Notes: a model not told the origin generated them from the letters alone. DNA of 64,000 nt from Belnapia sp. F-4-1 (GCF_000802185.1 NZ_KN676113.1:530581-594580), one strand, 5' to 3'; shown: positions 17,287 to 26,667, numbered from the stretch's first letter. Translations and numbers: made by a program.

Positions 17287-18336
17287 ATGGCGCGCCTGTC
17301 CTTCGGCTGGCGGGCCCTGATCCTCTGCTGGGCCGCGGTGGTGCTGCTGCTCGGCGGCGGCACCGCGGTCCTTGCTTGGCTCGGGCCCTTGCCCGCCCCG
17401 CCCGTCGCCGAGGCTCCCGCCGAGCCGGCTGCCACGCCTACGCCCCGCGCGGAGCCGGCCATCGCCGAAGCGCCTCCCGCACCCGGGCCGCCGCCGGTGG
17501 TCGAGGCCGCCAGCCGCCCCGGCGCGTCGCCCGGCCGCCCCATCCCCGCCGGCGAGGAGGCCCTACAGGACCCGGGGCCCCATGGCCCGATGCCCCGCAT
17601 CGGCCCCGATGGCCGCACCCCGATCCGCGCCTTCGGCCGGCCCTTCGACCGGCAGGAGGCCCGCCCCCGCATCGGCCTCGTCATCGGCGGGCTCGGCATG
17701 AACGCCGCGCTGACCGAGGAGGCGATCCGCCGCCTGCCCGGCACCGTCACCCTCGCCTTCAGCCCCTATGCGCCGCAGCCCGGCCGCCTGCTCGACCAGG
17801 CCCGCGCCCGTGGGATGGAGGTGCTGCTCGCCCTGCCGCTGGAGCCCACAGGCTACCCGCTCAACAACCCCGGCAACCGCGCCCTGCTGACCAGCCTGCC
17901 CGTGGCGGAGAACGAGGACCGGCTGGCCTGGCTGCTGTCCCGCTTCACCGGTTATGTCGGGGCGATCGGCGCGCTCGGGCCGATGCGGGGCGAGCGCTTC
18001 GCCGCCATGCTCGGCCCCTATGGCGACCTCCAGGCCCGCATCGCCAGCCGCGGCCTGCTCTATGTCGACCCGCGCCCCGGCGCGCCTTCGCCCGAGCGTG
18101 CCTGGGGCCGCAGCATCGACCTCGTCATCGACGAGCCGGCGACCCGCGGCGAGATCGAGCTGAAGCTCCGCGCGCTGGAGGCGCTGGCCCGCGAGCGCGG
18201 TGCCGCCCTCGGCTATGCCGGCGAGGCCTCGCCGGTGCTGATCGACCGGCTCGCCGCCTGGGCCGGCACGGTGGAGGCCAGCGGCCTCGTCCTCGCCCCC
18301 GTCACCGCGCTGATGCAACGCCCCGCCGCCCGCTGA
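17287..18336 (+). CDS. Divergent polysaccharide deacetylase family protein
   Basis: A 349-residue envelope protein with one N-terminal membrane segment (about 10-32), a Pro/Ala-rich linker to about residue 110, and a C-terminal divergent polysaccharide deacetylase domain (COG2861/DUF610 type). Conserved blocks are RIGLVIGGLGMN, TLAFSPYA, LALPLEP and IGALGPMRGERF. The NodB-type metal site is not obvious, so enzymatic activity is uncertain. It sits between ctpA and rppH as in other Alphaproteobacteria, which suggests a cell-wall role tied to EnvC and CtpA. Confidence 0.85.
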   Translation: MARLSFGWRALILCWAAVVLLLGGGTAVLAWLGPLPAPPVAEAPAEPAATPTPRAEPAIAEAPPAPGPPPVVEAASRPGASPGRPIPAGEEALQDPGPHGPMPRIGPDGRTPIRAFGRPFDRQEARPRIGLVIGGLGMNAALTEEAIRRLPGTVTLAFSPYAPQPGRLLDQARARGMEVLLALPLEPTGYPLNNPGNRALLTSLPVAENEDRLAWLLSRFTGYVGAIGALGPMRGERFAAMLGPYGDLQARIASRGLLYVDPRPGAPSPERAWGRSIDLVIDEPATRGEIELKLRALEALARERGAALGYAGEASPVLIDRLAAWAGTVEASGLVLAPVTALMQRPAAR

Positions 18337-18350
18337 AAGGACCCTGCCGG

Positions 18351-18830
18351 ATGGACCTGCCCTATCGCGACAATGTCGGCGCGGTGCTGTTCAACCGGGC
18401 CGGCCTCGTCCTCGTCGCCCGTCGCGCCGACCTGCCCAATGCGGAAGGCGCGCCGGGCGGCTGGCAGCTTCCCCAGGGCGGGATGGACCCGGGCGAGGAC
18501 CCGGCCGTCGCCGTCTACCGCGAGATGGAGGAGGAGATCGGCACGCGCAACGCCGAGATCATCGCCGAGCACCCGGACTGGCTGAGCTACGACCTGCCGC
18601 CGCACCTGCTCGGGAAGGCCCTGGGCGGCAAGTATCGCGGCCAGCGGCAGCGGTGGTTCGCGCTGCGCTTCCTGGGCGAGGATGCGGAAATCCGCCTCGA
18701 CCTCGACCCGCACCCGGAATTCGATGCCTGGCGCTGGGTGCCGCTGGCCGAGCTGCCCTCGCTGGCCGTTTCGTTCAAGCGCGAAATCTATGGTACAATC
18801 GCCCGCGACTTCGCCCGCTTCGCCGGGTGA
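18351..18830 (+). CDS. rppH: RNA pyrophosphohydrolase
   Basis: Removes pyrophosphate from triphosphorylated mRNA 5' ends and so starts RNase E-dependent decay. It has 159 residues, the usual length. The Nudix box is at residues 43-64 (GGMDPGED...REMEEEIG), and the family-specific YRGQRQRWFALRF stretch lies downstream. The first in-frame ATG giving the MDLPYRDNVG start typical of the family was chosen. It is 14 bases after the deacetylase gene and is probably co-transcribed with it. Confidence 0.93.
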   Translation: MDLPYRDNVGAVLFNRAGLVLVARRADLPNAEGAPGGWQLPQGGMDPGEDPAVAVYREMEEEIGTRNAEIIAEHPDWLSYDLPPHLLGKALGGKYRGQRQRWFALRFLGEDAEIRLDLDPHPEFDAWRWVPLAELPSLAVSFKREIYGTIARDFARFAG

Positions 18831-18848
18831 CGCGGGAGGAAGTGCGGC

Positions 18849-19409
18849 ATGACGGGTTGGATCGTCCTCGGCGTCGTCGTCGTCCTGCTGCTCTGGCTCG
18901 TCGTCACCTACAACCGGCTGGTGGCGCTGCGGCAGACCACGGGCCAGGCCTGGTCCGACGTCGACGTGCAGCTGAAGCAGCGGCACGACCTCATCCCCAA
19001 CCTGGTCGAGACGGTGAAGGGCTATGCCTCGCATGAGCGCGGCACGCTGGAAGGCGTGGTGCAGGCCCGCAACGCCGCCCTCGGCGCCCGCGGGCCGGAG
19101 CAGGCGGCCGCGGCAGAAGGCGCGCTGGGCGCCGCGCTGGGGCGGCTGCTGGCGCTGTCGGAGGCCTATCCCGACCTCAAGGCCAACCAGAATTTCCTTC
19201 AGCTCCAGTCGGAGCTCGGCGACGTCGAGAACAAGATCGCCGCCGCCCGGCGCTTCTTCAACAACGCCGTCGCCGAGTACAACAGCGCCATCCAGCAGAT
19301 CCCGGCGGTGCTCTTCTCGGGCGCGCTCGGCTTCCTGCCGCGCGGCTTCTTCGAGCTGCCGGAGGCGGAGCGCGCCGCCGTCGCCGCCCCGCCGCAGGTG
19401 AAGTTCTAG
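18849..19409 (+). CDS. LemA family protein
   Basis: A 186-residue membrane-anchored protein. Residues 3-21 are a single hydrophobic anchor followed by the LemA hallmark YNRLVALRQ and LKQRHDLIPNLVETVKGYASHE, then long helices. LemA proteins are of uncertain molecular function; in this arrangement they accompany an M48 metalloprotease. The M48 gene starts ten bases downstream and is very likely in the same operon. A GGGAGG site precedes the ATG. Confidence 0.9.
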   Translation: MTGWIVLGVVVVLLLWLVVTYNRLVALRQTTGQAWSDVDVQLKQRHDLIPNLVETVKGYASHERGTLEGVVQARNAALGARGPEQAAAAEGALGAALGRLLALSEAYPDLKANQNFLQLQSELGDVENKIAAARRFFNNAVAEYNSAIQQIPAVLFSGALGFLPRGFFELPEAERAAVAAPPQVKF

Positions 19410-19419
19410 GGCGCACACC

Positions 19420-20511
19420 ATGCGCGCCTTCGGGCTGAAGACCTGGATCTGGAACAATGGCTGGAAGACCGGCCTGCTGCTGGCCGGCTTCCCCGTCCTG
19501 CTGGCGCTGATCTGCTTCGCCCTCGGCCTGCTGCTCGTGGCCGGGGAGGCGCATTCCTTCCGCCAGGGCCTGCGGGACGCGGCGGGCATCGTCCCCGCCG
19601 TGCTGCCCGTGGTGCTGGTGGTGACGGCCATCTGGTTCGGCATCGCCTGGTTCTGGAACCAGCGCATCCTCGACTTCCTGACCGGCGCCCGTCCGGTGAC
19701 GCGGCAGGGGGAACCGCGGCTGTGGAACGCGCTCGAGACGCTTTGCATCAGCCGCGGCCTCGGCATGCCGCGCCTCGCGGTGATCGAGCAGCCGGCGCGC
19801 AACGCCTTCGCCTCCGGCCTTTCGCGCGCGACCGGCGCCGTCACCGTCACGCGCGGCCTGCTCGACGCGCTCAACGACCGCGAGCTATCGGCCGTGCTGG
19901 CGCATGAGCTGACGCATATCCGCAACGGCGACGCGCGCCTCGCCGTCGTCGCCGCGGTCTTCGCCGGCGTCGTCTCGCTGCCGGGGGAGATGCTGGTCCG
20001 CGCCGGCAACCTCTTCGGCAACCACGGCCCGGTGACGACCGGCCGCTCTTCCTCGCGCTCCTCGTCGGGCAATGACGGCAAGGGCGGCGCGGCGGCCCTG
20101 CTCGTGCTGCTCTCGCTGGCCATCATGCTGGTGACCTGGGCGCTGGCGCTCGCCCTGCGCTTCGCCCTGTCGCGCAACCGCGAATTCCTGGCCGATGCCG
20201 GGGCGGTGGAGCTGACGCAGGACCCGGATGCGCTGATCTCGGCGCTGCGCAAGGTCGCCGCCCAATCGGAGTTGCCACGCCTGCCCGCCCAGGTGCAGGC
20301 CATGCTGCTGGAGAGCCCAGGCGAGACGCTCGGCAAGAAGTGGCTGGCGACCCATCCGCCGCTCGATGAGCGGATCCGCGCGCTGATCCGCTTTGCCGGT
20401 GGGCGCGACCCGGGCCCCGTCTCCGTGCTGGAGGCGGCGCCCGCCCCCGCCGAGGCGCCGATGCCGGCGGCGGCGCCCATCCCCGGCTCGCCCTGGTGGC
20501 GGCAGAGCTAG
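19420..20511 (+). CDS. M48 family membrane metalloprotease (HtpX-like)
   Basis: A 363-residue zinc protease of the HtpX/Ste24 type. Two membrane segments lie at the N-terminus (about 15-45 and 52-80). The HEXXH motif is HELTH, followed by IRNGD, and the third zinc ligand is in NREFLADAGAVEL. A further pair of hydrophobic helices lies after the HEXXH. The role is quality control of membrane proteins. A Ser-rich loop (near residue 208) and a Pro/Ala-rich tail are unusual additions. The partner lemA gene is immediately upstream. Confidence 0.9.
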   Translation: MRAFGLKTWIWNNGWKTGLLLAGFPVLLALICFALGLLLVAGEAHSFRQGLRDAAGIVPAVLPVVLVVTAIWFGIAWFWNQRILDFLTGARPVTRQGEPRLWNALETLCISRGLGMPRLAVIEQPARNAFASGLSRATGAVTVTRGLLDALNDRELSAVLAHELTHIRNGDARLAVVAAVFAGVVSLPGEMLVRAGNLFGNHGPVTTGRSSSRSSSGNDGKGGAAALLVLLSLAIMLVTWALALALRFALSRNREFLADAGAVELTQDPDALISALRKVAAQSELPRLPAQVQAMLLESPGETLGKKWLATHPPLDERIRALIRFAGGRDPGPVSVLEAAPAPAEAPMPAAAPIPGSPWWRQS

Positions 20512-20550
20512 CTTGCGCCCACCCGCCCCGCCTGCGCATGGTGCGCCCGC

Positions 20551-21699
20551 ATGCGCTTCCTCCATACCGCCGACTGGCATCTCGGCCGCAGCCTCGGCGG
20601 GCACTCGCTCCAGGATGACCAGGCCCACCTGCTGGCCGAGCAGCTGCCGGCGATCGTCCGCGACACCAGGCCGGACGCCGTACTGCTCGCCGGCGACGTC
20701 TTCGACCGCGCCGTCCCGCCCGCCGAGGCGGTGCGGCTGCTGGACGAGGTGCTGAGCGCGCTCGTCCTCGGCCTCGGTGTCCCCGTCGTCATCATCCCCG
20801 GCAACCATGACGAGGCGCGGCGCGTCGGCTTCGGCGCCCGGCTGCTCGCCGCCGCGCGGCTGCACATCGTGCAGTCGCCCTGCGGCGAGGCCATCACGCT
20901 CGGCGACGGCCATGGCAACCGTGCCACCGTCGTCGCCTGCGGCTATGCGACGCCGCTGGCCCTGGCGCGCGAGCCGAGCCTCGCCGAGGCGCGCTTCGCC
21001 GATCATGACGGCGCCTTCGCCGCCCTCGCGCCCCTGCTGCACGGCCTTTGCCCGGCCGAGGGGCCGCGCGTGCTCGTCGCCCATGCCTTCGTCGCCGGCG
21101 GCGCCGAGAGTCCGCTGAGCGAGCGCGCCCTTTCGGTCGGCGGCACCGGTGCCATCGATGCGGCGCGCTTCGCCGGCTTCGATTATGTCGCCCTCGGCCA
21201 TCTGCACCGGCCGCAGAGTCTGCTGGGCGGAAGGCTGCGCTACAGCGGCTCGCCCTTCCCCTATTCGGTGGAGGAGGCGGACCACGCCAAGTCGGTGACG
21301 CTGGTGGAGATCGGCGCGGAGGGCGCGCCGCGCATCGAGGCGATCCCGCTCGCCCCGCGGCGGGGGCTCCGCGTGCTGACGGGGAGCTTCGCCGCGCTGC
21401 GCGACACGGCGGGCCCGGCCCGCGAGGACTATGTCGCCCTGGTCCTCACCGACCCCTCCCCCATCCCCGAGGCGCAGCGCCGCCTGGCCGAGATCTTCCC
21501 CCGCATCGTCGGCCTGCGCTACGCCACGGAGCGCGCCGGCACCGGGCATTTCGCCACCGCCGGTGCCGCGGCGCGCATCGCCCGCCCGCTCGACCTCTTC
21601 GGCCGCTTCCATGCCGAGCTGCGCGGCGCCCCGCTGCCGGAGGAGGCCCGACCGGCGCTCGTCGCCGCCATCGAGGCGGCCGAGGCCGCCGGCCACTAG
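20551..21699 (+). CDS. sbcD: Exonuclease SbcCD, D subunit
   Basis: Nuclease subunit of the SbcCD (Mre11-Rad50) complex, which opens DNA hairpins and processes ends. The 382-residue protein has all metallophosphoesterase motifs: DWHLGRSL near the start, GDVFDR, GNHDEARR, an internal AHAF motif and GHLHRPQ. Its stop is followed after two bases by sbcC, as expected for a two-subunit operon. The start at MRFLHTADWH is fixed by the conserved N-terminus. Confidence 0.94.
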   Translation: MRFLHTADWHLGRSLGGHSLQDDQAHLLAEQLPAIVRDTRPDAVLLAGDVFDRAVPPAEAVRLLDEVLSALVLGLGVPVVIIPGNHDEARRVGFGARLLAAARLHIVQSPCGEAITLGDGHGNRATVVACGYATPLALAREPSLAEARFADHDGAFAALAPLLHGLCPAEGPRVLVAHAFVAGGAESPLSERALSVGGTGAIDAARFAGFDYVALGHLHRPQSLLGGRLRYSGSPFPYSVEEADHAKSVTLVEIGAEGAPRIEAIPLAPRRGLRVLTGSFAALRDTAGPAREDYVALVLTDPSPIPEAQRRLAEIFPRIVGLRYATERAGTGHFATAGAAARIARPLDLFGRFHAELRGAPLPEEARPALVAAIEAAEAAGH

Positions 21700-21701
21700 C
21701 C

Positions 21702-24700
21702 ATGCGCCCGCTCCGCCTGACCGTCACCCATTTCGGCCCCTATGCCGCGCGGCAGGAGATCGACTTTGCCGCGCTCGGCCCGCACCGGCTCTTCCTCATC
21801 GCCGGCCCGACGGGCGCGGGGAAGACCAGCCTGCTGGACGCCCTCTGCTTCGCGCTCTTCGGCGAGAGCAGCGGCGAGGAGCGGCTGCCCGGCCATCTCC
21901 GCAGCCGCCACGCCCCGCCCGACGCGCCGACCGAGGTGGCGCTGGAATTCCTCCAGGCCGGCCGCCGCTGGCGCATCGCCCGCAGCCCGGAATGGGAGCG
22001 GCCCAAGCGCCGCGGCGAGGGCACCACCAAGGAGCGGATGAAGGTCTCGCTGCAGGCCCTCGACGCTGACGCCCCGCCGGTCGAGCGCGAGAGCGAGGTC
22101 GAGGCGCGCATCCGCGAGTTGCTCGGCCTCAGCGCCGCCGAGTTCCGCCAGACCGTGCTGCTGCCCCAGGGCCGCTTCCGCGAACTGCTGGTGGCGAAGC
22201 CCGCCGACCGGCAATCCATCCTGCAGACCCTGTTCCGCACCGCCCTCTATGCGCGGATCCAGAAGGAGCTGTCCCAGGCGGCCAACGCGGCGAAGGGCGC
22301 GCTGCGCGAGGCGGTCGGCGCCCGCGCCGGCCTGCTGCGCCGCACCGGGGCGGACACCCCGGAGGCCGCGCTGGCCGCCCGCGCCGCGCTGCGCGAGGCC
22401 CAGGGGGCGGCCGAGGCGGCGCGCGAGGTCGCCGCCGCCGGGGCGCTTGCCGCCCGCGCCGCCGAGGCCGCCGGCCAGGACGCCGCCCGCCGCCTCGCCG
22501 AGGCGCAGGGGGCGGCCGAGGCGCTGGCCGGCCTCGCCGCCCGCGCCCCCGCCATCCAGGCCGACCGCGCCCGGCTGGACGCTGCCCGCCGCGCCGACCG
22601 CCTCGGCCTGCCGCTCGCCGAGGCCGAAGCCGCCGCCGGGTCTGCCACCGCCGGGCGCAGCGGGGCCGCCGCCGCCGCCATCTGCGCCGAGGAGGCCCGC
22701 CACCGCCTCGCCCGCGCCGAGGCCGCCCTGGCCGAGGCTCCCGCCCAGGAGGCCGCCGCCCGCGCTGCCGCGGCCGAGGTGGAGCGGTTGCAGGGCCTCG
22801 TCACCCTCGCCGCCGAGGCCGAGGCCGCTGCCCGCGACGCCGCCACCGCCCGAGCCGCCGCGGGGCGGGCCACCGCCACCCTCGCCACCGCCACCACGGC
22901 GCTGGAAGCCGCGCGCGGGGGCGCAGCCGCCGCCGAGGCCGCTCGCGCCACCGCCCAGGCCGGCGCCGACCAGGCGGAGCGCCACCGCCTCGCCCGCGAT
23001 GCCGCCGCCGCCCGGCTCGACGCCGCCCGCGCGCTGGAAGCGGCCGAGGCCTCCCTGCACCGCGCCCGCGCCGCCGGCGAGGCCGCCACCGCCGCCGAGG
23101 CCCGCGCCCTCGCCGCGTTCCATGACGCCCGGGCGGAGCGCGAAGCCGCCGCCGCCCGCATCGCCGCCGACCATGCCGCCCGCTTCGCCCTGCTGCTCGC
23201 GGATGGCGTGCCCTGCCCGGTCTGTGGCAGCCCGCACCACCCCGCCCCCGCCCATCCGCCCGCCGGCGAGGCCCTGCCCGACCTTGATGCCCTCGACGCC
23301 GCCGCCCGCGCCGCCGAGGCCCGGCTTGAGGAAGCCCGCCGGGCCGCCGCCCGCGCCGCCACCGCGCTGGCCATCGCCACCGAGCAGCAATCCGCCGCGC
23401 TCGCCCGTCTCGGCACCGCGCCGCGCGAGAGCCTGGCCGCCGCGCTGCAGGCCGAGCAATCCGCCCTCACCGCGGCCGAGGCCGCCGCCACCCGCCTGCC
23501 CGCCCTCGCCCGCACCGCCACCGAGGCCATGGCCGCCGCCGCCGCCGCCGAGACCCGCCTCGTCGCGGCGAGGGAGGGCGCCATCGCCGCTGCCGGCGCC
23601 CTGGCCGCCGCCGATGCCCGCCAGGAGGAGCGCCGGCGCCGCCTGCCCGCCGAGGCCCCGGACGCCGCCAGCCTCCGCGCCCAGGCCGCCGCGGCCGCTG
23701 CCCGCGCCACGAGCCTCGCCACCGCCCTGCGCGCCGCTCGTGAGGAAGGTGCCGCCGCCGCCGAGGCTGCCCGCGCCCAGGCCGAGCGTCAGGCCGAGGC
23801 GGAGCGCGCTGCCCGGCTCGCCGAGGCGACCGCGGCGGATGCCGCCGCCCGGCTCGCCACCGCCTGCGCCGCCGCCGGCTTCGCCGATGCCGCGGCCGCC
23901 CGCGCCGCCCGCCTGGACGCCACCGCGCAGGAGGCACTGGCCGCCGCCATCGCCGGTTTCGACCGCGCCCAGGCCGCCGCCACGAGCCAGGCCGAGGTCA
24001 CCGCCCGGGCCGCCGCCGGCCTCGTCCCGCCCGACCTCGCCGGCCTCGCTGCCGCGCGGGAGGCGGCCGAGGCCGCCGCCACCCTGGCCCTTCAGCAAGC
24101 CACCCTCGCCCAGCGCGCGGTCGAGGAGCATGACCGGCTGCTCGCCGAGATCGAGGCCGCCGATGCCGCCCTCGCCGAGGCCGAGGCCGAGGCCATGCTG
24201 CGCCAGGACCTCGCCGATCTGGCCGAGGGCCGCGGCACCGGCCTCGACTTCGAGGGCTATGTGCTGTCCGGCCTGCTGGACGAGGCATTGGCGGCCGCCA
24301 ATGCCCGGCTCGCCGCCATGCTTGACGGCCGCTACCGCCTCCGCCGGCGGGAGGAGCCGGAGCGGCTGCGCGCCCGCGCCGGCCTCGACATCGAGGTGGT
24401 GGATGGCTGGAACGCCGAGGCGCGGCCGGCCGCCACCCTGTCCGGCGGCGAAGGGTTCTGCGCCTCGCTAGCCATGGCGCTCGGCCTCGCCGATACCGTC
24501 GCCGCCCATGCCGGCGGCCACCAGCTGGATGCGCTCTTCATCGACGAGGGCTTCGGCACGCTGGATGCCGAGACGCTGGACACCGCCATCCGCGTGCTGG
24601 AGGGGCTGCAGGCCGGCGACCGGCTGGTCGGCGTCATCAGCCACGTGGCGGAGCTGCGCGAACGCATCCCTGCCCGGCTGGAGGTGACGCCCGGCCGCCG

Positions 24701-24731
24701 TGGCACCATGGCGGCCTTCAGGCTGGGCTAG
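21702..24731 (+). CDS. sbcC: Exonuclease SbcCD, C subunit (AAA+/SMC-like ATPase)
   Basis: ATPase partner of SbcD. The 1009-residue protein has Walker A GPTGAGKTS at 35-43, a long alanine-rich coiled coil in two halves, a zinc hook CPVC at 505-508 in the exact middle, the ABC signature LSGGEGF at about 913-919, and Walker B with LDALFIDEGFGTLD near 945. The coiled coil is extremely rich in Ala/Glu/Arg. The TAG stop overlaps the first bases of an intergenic palindromic repeat. Confidence 0.95.
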   Translation: MRPLRLTVTHFGPYAARQEIDFAALGPHRLFLIAGPTGAGKTSLLDALCFALFGESSGEERLPGHLRSRHAPPDAPTEVALEFLQAGRRWRIARSPEWERPKRRGEGTTKERMKVSLQALDADAPPVERESEVEARIRELLGLSAAEFRQTVLLPQGRFRELLVAKPADRQSILQTLFRTALYARIQKELSQAANAAKGALREAVGARAGLLRRTGADTPEAALAARAALREAQGAAEAAREVAAAGALAARAAEAAGQDAARRLAEAQGAAEALAGLAARAPAIQADRARLDAARRADRLGLPLAEAEAAAGSATAGRSGAAAAAICAEEARHRLARAEAALAEAPAQEAAARAAAAEVERLQGLVTLAAEAEAAARDAATARAAAGRATATLATATTALEAARGGAAAAEAARATAQAGADQAERHRLARDAAAARLDAARALEAAEASLHRARAAGEAATAAEARALAAFHDARAEREAAAARIAADHAARFALLLADGVPCPVCGSPHHPAPAHPPAGEALPDLDALDAAARAAEARLEEARRAAARAATALAIATEQQSAALARLGTAPRESLAAALQAEQSALTAAEAAATRLPALARTATEAMAAAAAAETRLVAAREGAIAAAGALAAADARQEERRRRLPAEAPDAASLRAQAAAAAARATSLATALRAAREEGAAAAEAARAQAERQAEAERAARLAEATAADAAARLATACAAAGFADAAAARAARLDATAQEALAAAIAGFDRAQAAATSQAEVTARAAAGLVPPDLAGLAAAREAAEAAATLALQQATLAQRAVEEHDRLLAEIEAADAALAEAEAEAMLRQDLADLAEGRGTGLDFEGYVLSGLLDEALAAANARLAAMLDGRYRLRRREEPERLRARAGLDIEVVDGWNAEARPAATLSGGEGFCASLAMALGLADTVAAHAGGHQLDALFIDEGFGTLDAETLDTAIRVLEGLQAGDRLVGVISHVAELRERIPARLEVTPGRRGTMAAFRLG

Positions 24732-24835
24732 AGCAAACTCCGGTCAGGTGGAATCATCTGATCGGAGGTATTTGCCCGCTGAAACAACAAGCTAAAGCGG
24801 GGTCCGTGAGCCAGTGCGAGCGGAAACCGCTTTAG
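24729..24835. repeat. Palindromic intergenic repeat with two hairpins
   Basis: A 107-base element fills the gap between two convergent genes. Hairpin one pairs 24738-24747 with 24758-24767 (CTCCGGTCAG/CTGATCGGAG) around the loop GTGGAATCAT. Hairpin two pairs 24792-24800 with 24827-24835 (CTAAAGCGG/CCGCTTTAG). I recall very similar elements in many alphaproteobacterial intergenic regions; no second copy was found in this window by eye. Its ends supply the TAG of sbcC and the TAA of the asparaginase-like gene. It may act as a bidirectional terminator. Confidence 0.7.
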
Positions 24836-25830
24836 TAGGTCGCGAAGATCCGCTCGATCTCGGCCGGCTCGCTGCTGACCGTCAGCGCGAGGGACAGCAG
24901 GATGCGCGCCTTCTGCGGATTGAGGTTGTCGGCTGGGATGAAGCCCGCCTCGGCCAGCTTCGTCGTCGGGAAGACCCGGCCGCTGCCGGACCGCGTCGAT
25001 TGCAGCACGACGACGCCGGCCGCCCGTGCCTCCTTCAACGCCGCCGCATCGCCCGGCGTGACGAAGCCCGGCGCGAAGCCGGCGGCGACGATCCCGCGCG
25101 CCCCGGCAGCGGTGAAGGCGCGCACCGCCGTGCCGTCCGCGCCGGCATAGCTGTAGGCGATGTCGACCCGCGGCAGCGCATCGAGGCCGCGGATGTGGAA
25201 CTCGGTTTCCGGCGCCAGCCGGCGCAGCGGCCGGCGGTACCACACTACCTTGTCGCCGTCCGCCTGGCCGAGCACGCCGAAATCCGGGCTGCGGAAGGTC
25301 TGCATCCGGCCGGTCGAGGTCTTGGTCACCTCGCGCGCCGCCTGGATCTCGTCATTCAGCAGCACCAGCGCGCCGAGGCCTCGCGCGCCCTCATCCGCCG
25401 CGACGCGCACCGCATTGACGAGGTTCAGCCCCGCATCGGTCGAAAGCGCCGAGGCCGGCCGCTGCGAGCCGACCACCACCACGGGCACCGGCACCTTCAG
25501 CGTCAGCGACAGGAAATAGGCCGTCTCCTCGAGCGAGGCCGTGCCATGGCCGATGACGATGCCGGCGACCGAGGGATCCTCCTTCGCCACCTTGTCGCAA
25601 AGCAGGACGAGTTGCTTCCACTCCGCCCAGGCGATCTGCGGCGAGGGCACGTTGCGGTAGGGCACCGCGAAGACATCAGCCACCTGCTGCACCTCGGGGA
25701 ACTTGTCGAGGATGCCGCCGGCCTGGAGCATGTTGCCCATGGCGCCGTAATTGACCGTATCCAACGGCCCGTCGCCGAGCGAGGAGATCGTCCCGCCGGT
25801 CCCGATAAAGGCGATCCTCTTCCGGCTCAT
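24832..25830 (-). CDS. Asparaginase-family protein with altered active site
   Basis: A 332-residue type I/II L-asparaginase fold. The first nucleophile motif GTGGTISS (T14) and the TKTST lysine (K170) are kept. The second catalytic motif reads GHGTASLEE (T97-A98-S99) where L-asparaginases have HGTDT; the Asp that contacts the substrate amino group is an Ala. Hydrolysis of asparagine is therefore doubtful, and another amide may be the substrate. No signal peptide is present, so it is cytosolic. The ATG at 25830 overlaps the stop of the isochorismatase-fold gene (ATGA), so the two are coupled. Confidence 0.8.
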   Translation of the reverse strand: MSRKRIAFIGTGGTISSLGDGPLDTVNYGAMGNMLQAGGILDKFPEVQQVADVFAVPYRNVPSPQIAWAEWKQLVLLCDKVAKEDPSVAGIVIGHGTASLEETAYFLSLTLKVPVPVVVVGSQRPASALSTDAGLNLVNAVRVAADEGARGLGALVLLNDEIQAAREVTKTSTGRMQTFRSPDFGVLGQADGDKVVWYRRPLRRLAPETEFHIRGLDALPRVDIAYSYAGADGTAVRAFTAAGARGIVAAGFAPGFVTPGDAAALKEARAAGVVVLQSTRSGSGRVFPTTKLAEAGFIPADNLNPQKARILLSLALTVSSEPAEIERIFATY

Positions 25831-26525
25831 GCCGCATCCCTCTCTTCCGTGGCGAGGCCGGCGATGCATTCATCGACCGTCAGCACATCGCCGAATTGCA
25901 GGTAGAAGCTGATCAGCGATGCGCTGTGCTCGGCATCCGTCACGGCGGCGCAGCCGTCGCTGACCATCACGGTGCGGAAATTCAGCATCATCGCGTCCCG
26001 CGCGCTGCTCTCGCAGCAGCAGTTGGTCACCGTCCCGGCGATCAGCACCGTGTCGAGGCCGCGCGCGCGCAGCCGCTCCGGCAGGTCGGAGCCGCCCTGG
26101 ATGAAGGCGCTGTAGCGGTACTTCCGCACCACCTCGTCGCCGTCCTGCACGTCGAGCGCCGGCCAAAGCGCATGGCCCGGCATCCCCTCGCTCATCGAGG
26201 CGGCGCGGCGGGCGCGCGCCTCGGGCGTCGCCATATTCTGCATGACGGACCACTCCGTCTCGCAGCGCGCGTCGAAGGTGTTCTGGATCCAACAGACGGC
26301 GCCGCCTGCCCGCCGCAGCGCCCCGGCCAGGCGGTTGATCGCCGGCACCACATTCTCCGCCATCGGGCAAAGCGCATGGGCCAGGTCGGCCCGCATGAAC
26401 CCGTTCTGCATGTCGATCACGACGAGGGCGGTGCGGTGCGGATCGAGCCGGGCGAAGGGGTGCGGCGTGCCGCAGCGGGCCGCGACGCGGGCGGCGACGG
26501 CCTCCGGTATGGTGAAGGGATGCAT
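25827..26525 (-). CDS. Isochorismatase-family cysteine hydrolase
   Basis: A 232-residue cysteine amidohydrolase with catalytic D38 (VVIDMQNGF), K135 (VVRKYRYSAF) and C170 in a run of three cysteines (VTNCCCESSARDA). Relatives cleave N-carbamoyl compounds, nicotinamide, biuret or similar amides; the substrate is not known. The ATG has GGAGG 6 bases upstream. It is the first gene of a two-gene unit with the asparaginase-like gene and is divergent from the poxB-like gene, with about 140 bases between. Confidence 0.85.
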   Translation of the reverse strand: MHPFTIPEAVAARVAARCGTPHPFARLDPHRTALVVIDMQNGFMRADLAHALCPMAENVVPAINRLAGALRRAGGAVCWIQNTFDARCETEWSVMQNMATPEARARRAASMSEGMPGHALWPALDVQDGDEVVRKYRYSAFIQGGSDLPERLRARGLDTVLIAGTVTNCCCESSARDAMMLNFRTVMVSDGCAAVTDAEHSASLISFYLQFGDVLTVDECIAGLATEERDAA

Positions 26526-26667
26526 GCAGAACCTCCGCGCAAATGGGCCTGGCCTGCGCTGCGCGTACCCTCGGAGCCGGTTCTTCGGCCGGTCGCCCGA
26601 GACTAGGCCGGGCCAGGAACCCCGGCAACCCGGCCACGTTCCGCGGCGAACGGGAAAGGGCCGCCGC

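Noticed and set aside
22300-24100. The Ala-rich middle of sbcC as a separate repeat element or frameshifted region
   Set aside because: The frame is continuous from Walker A to Walker B with a central CPVC hook, as expected for a coiled-coil SMC-like protein.
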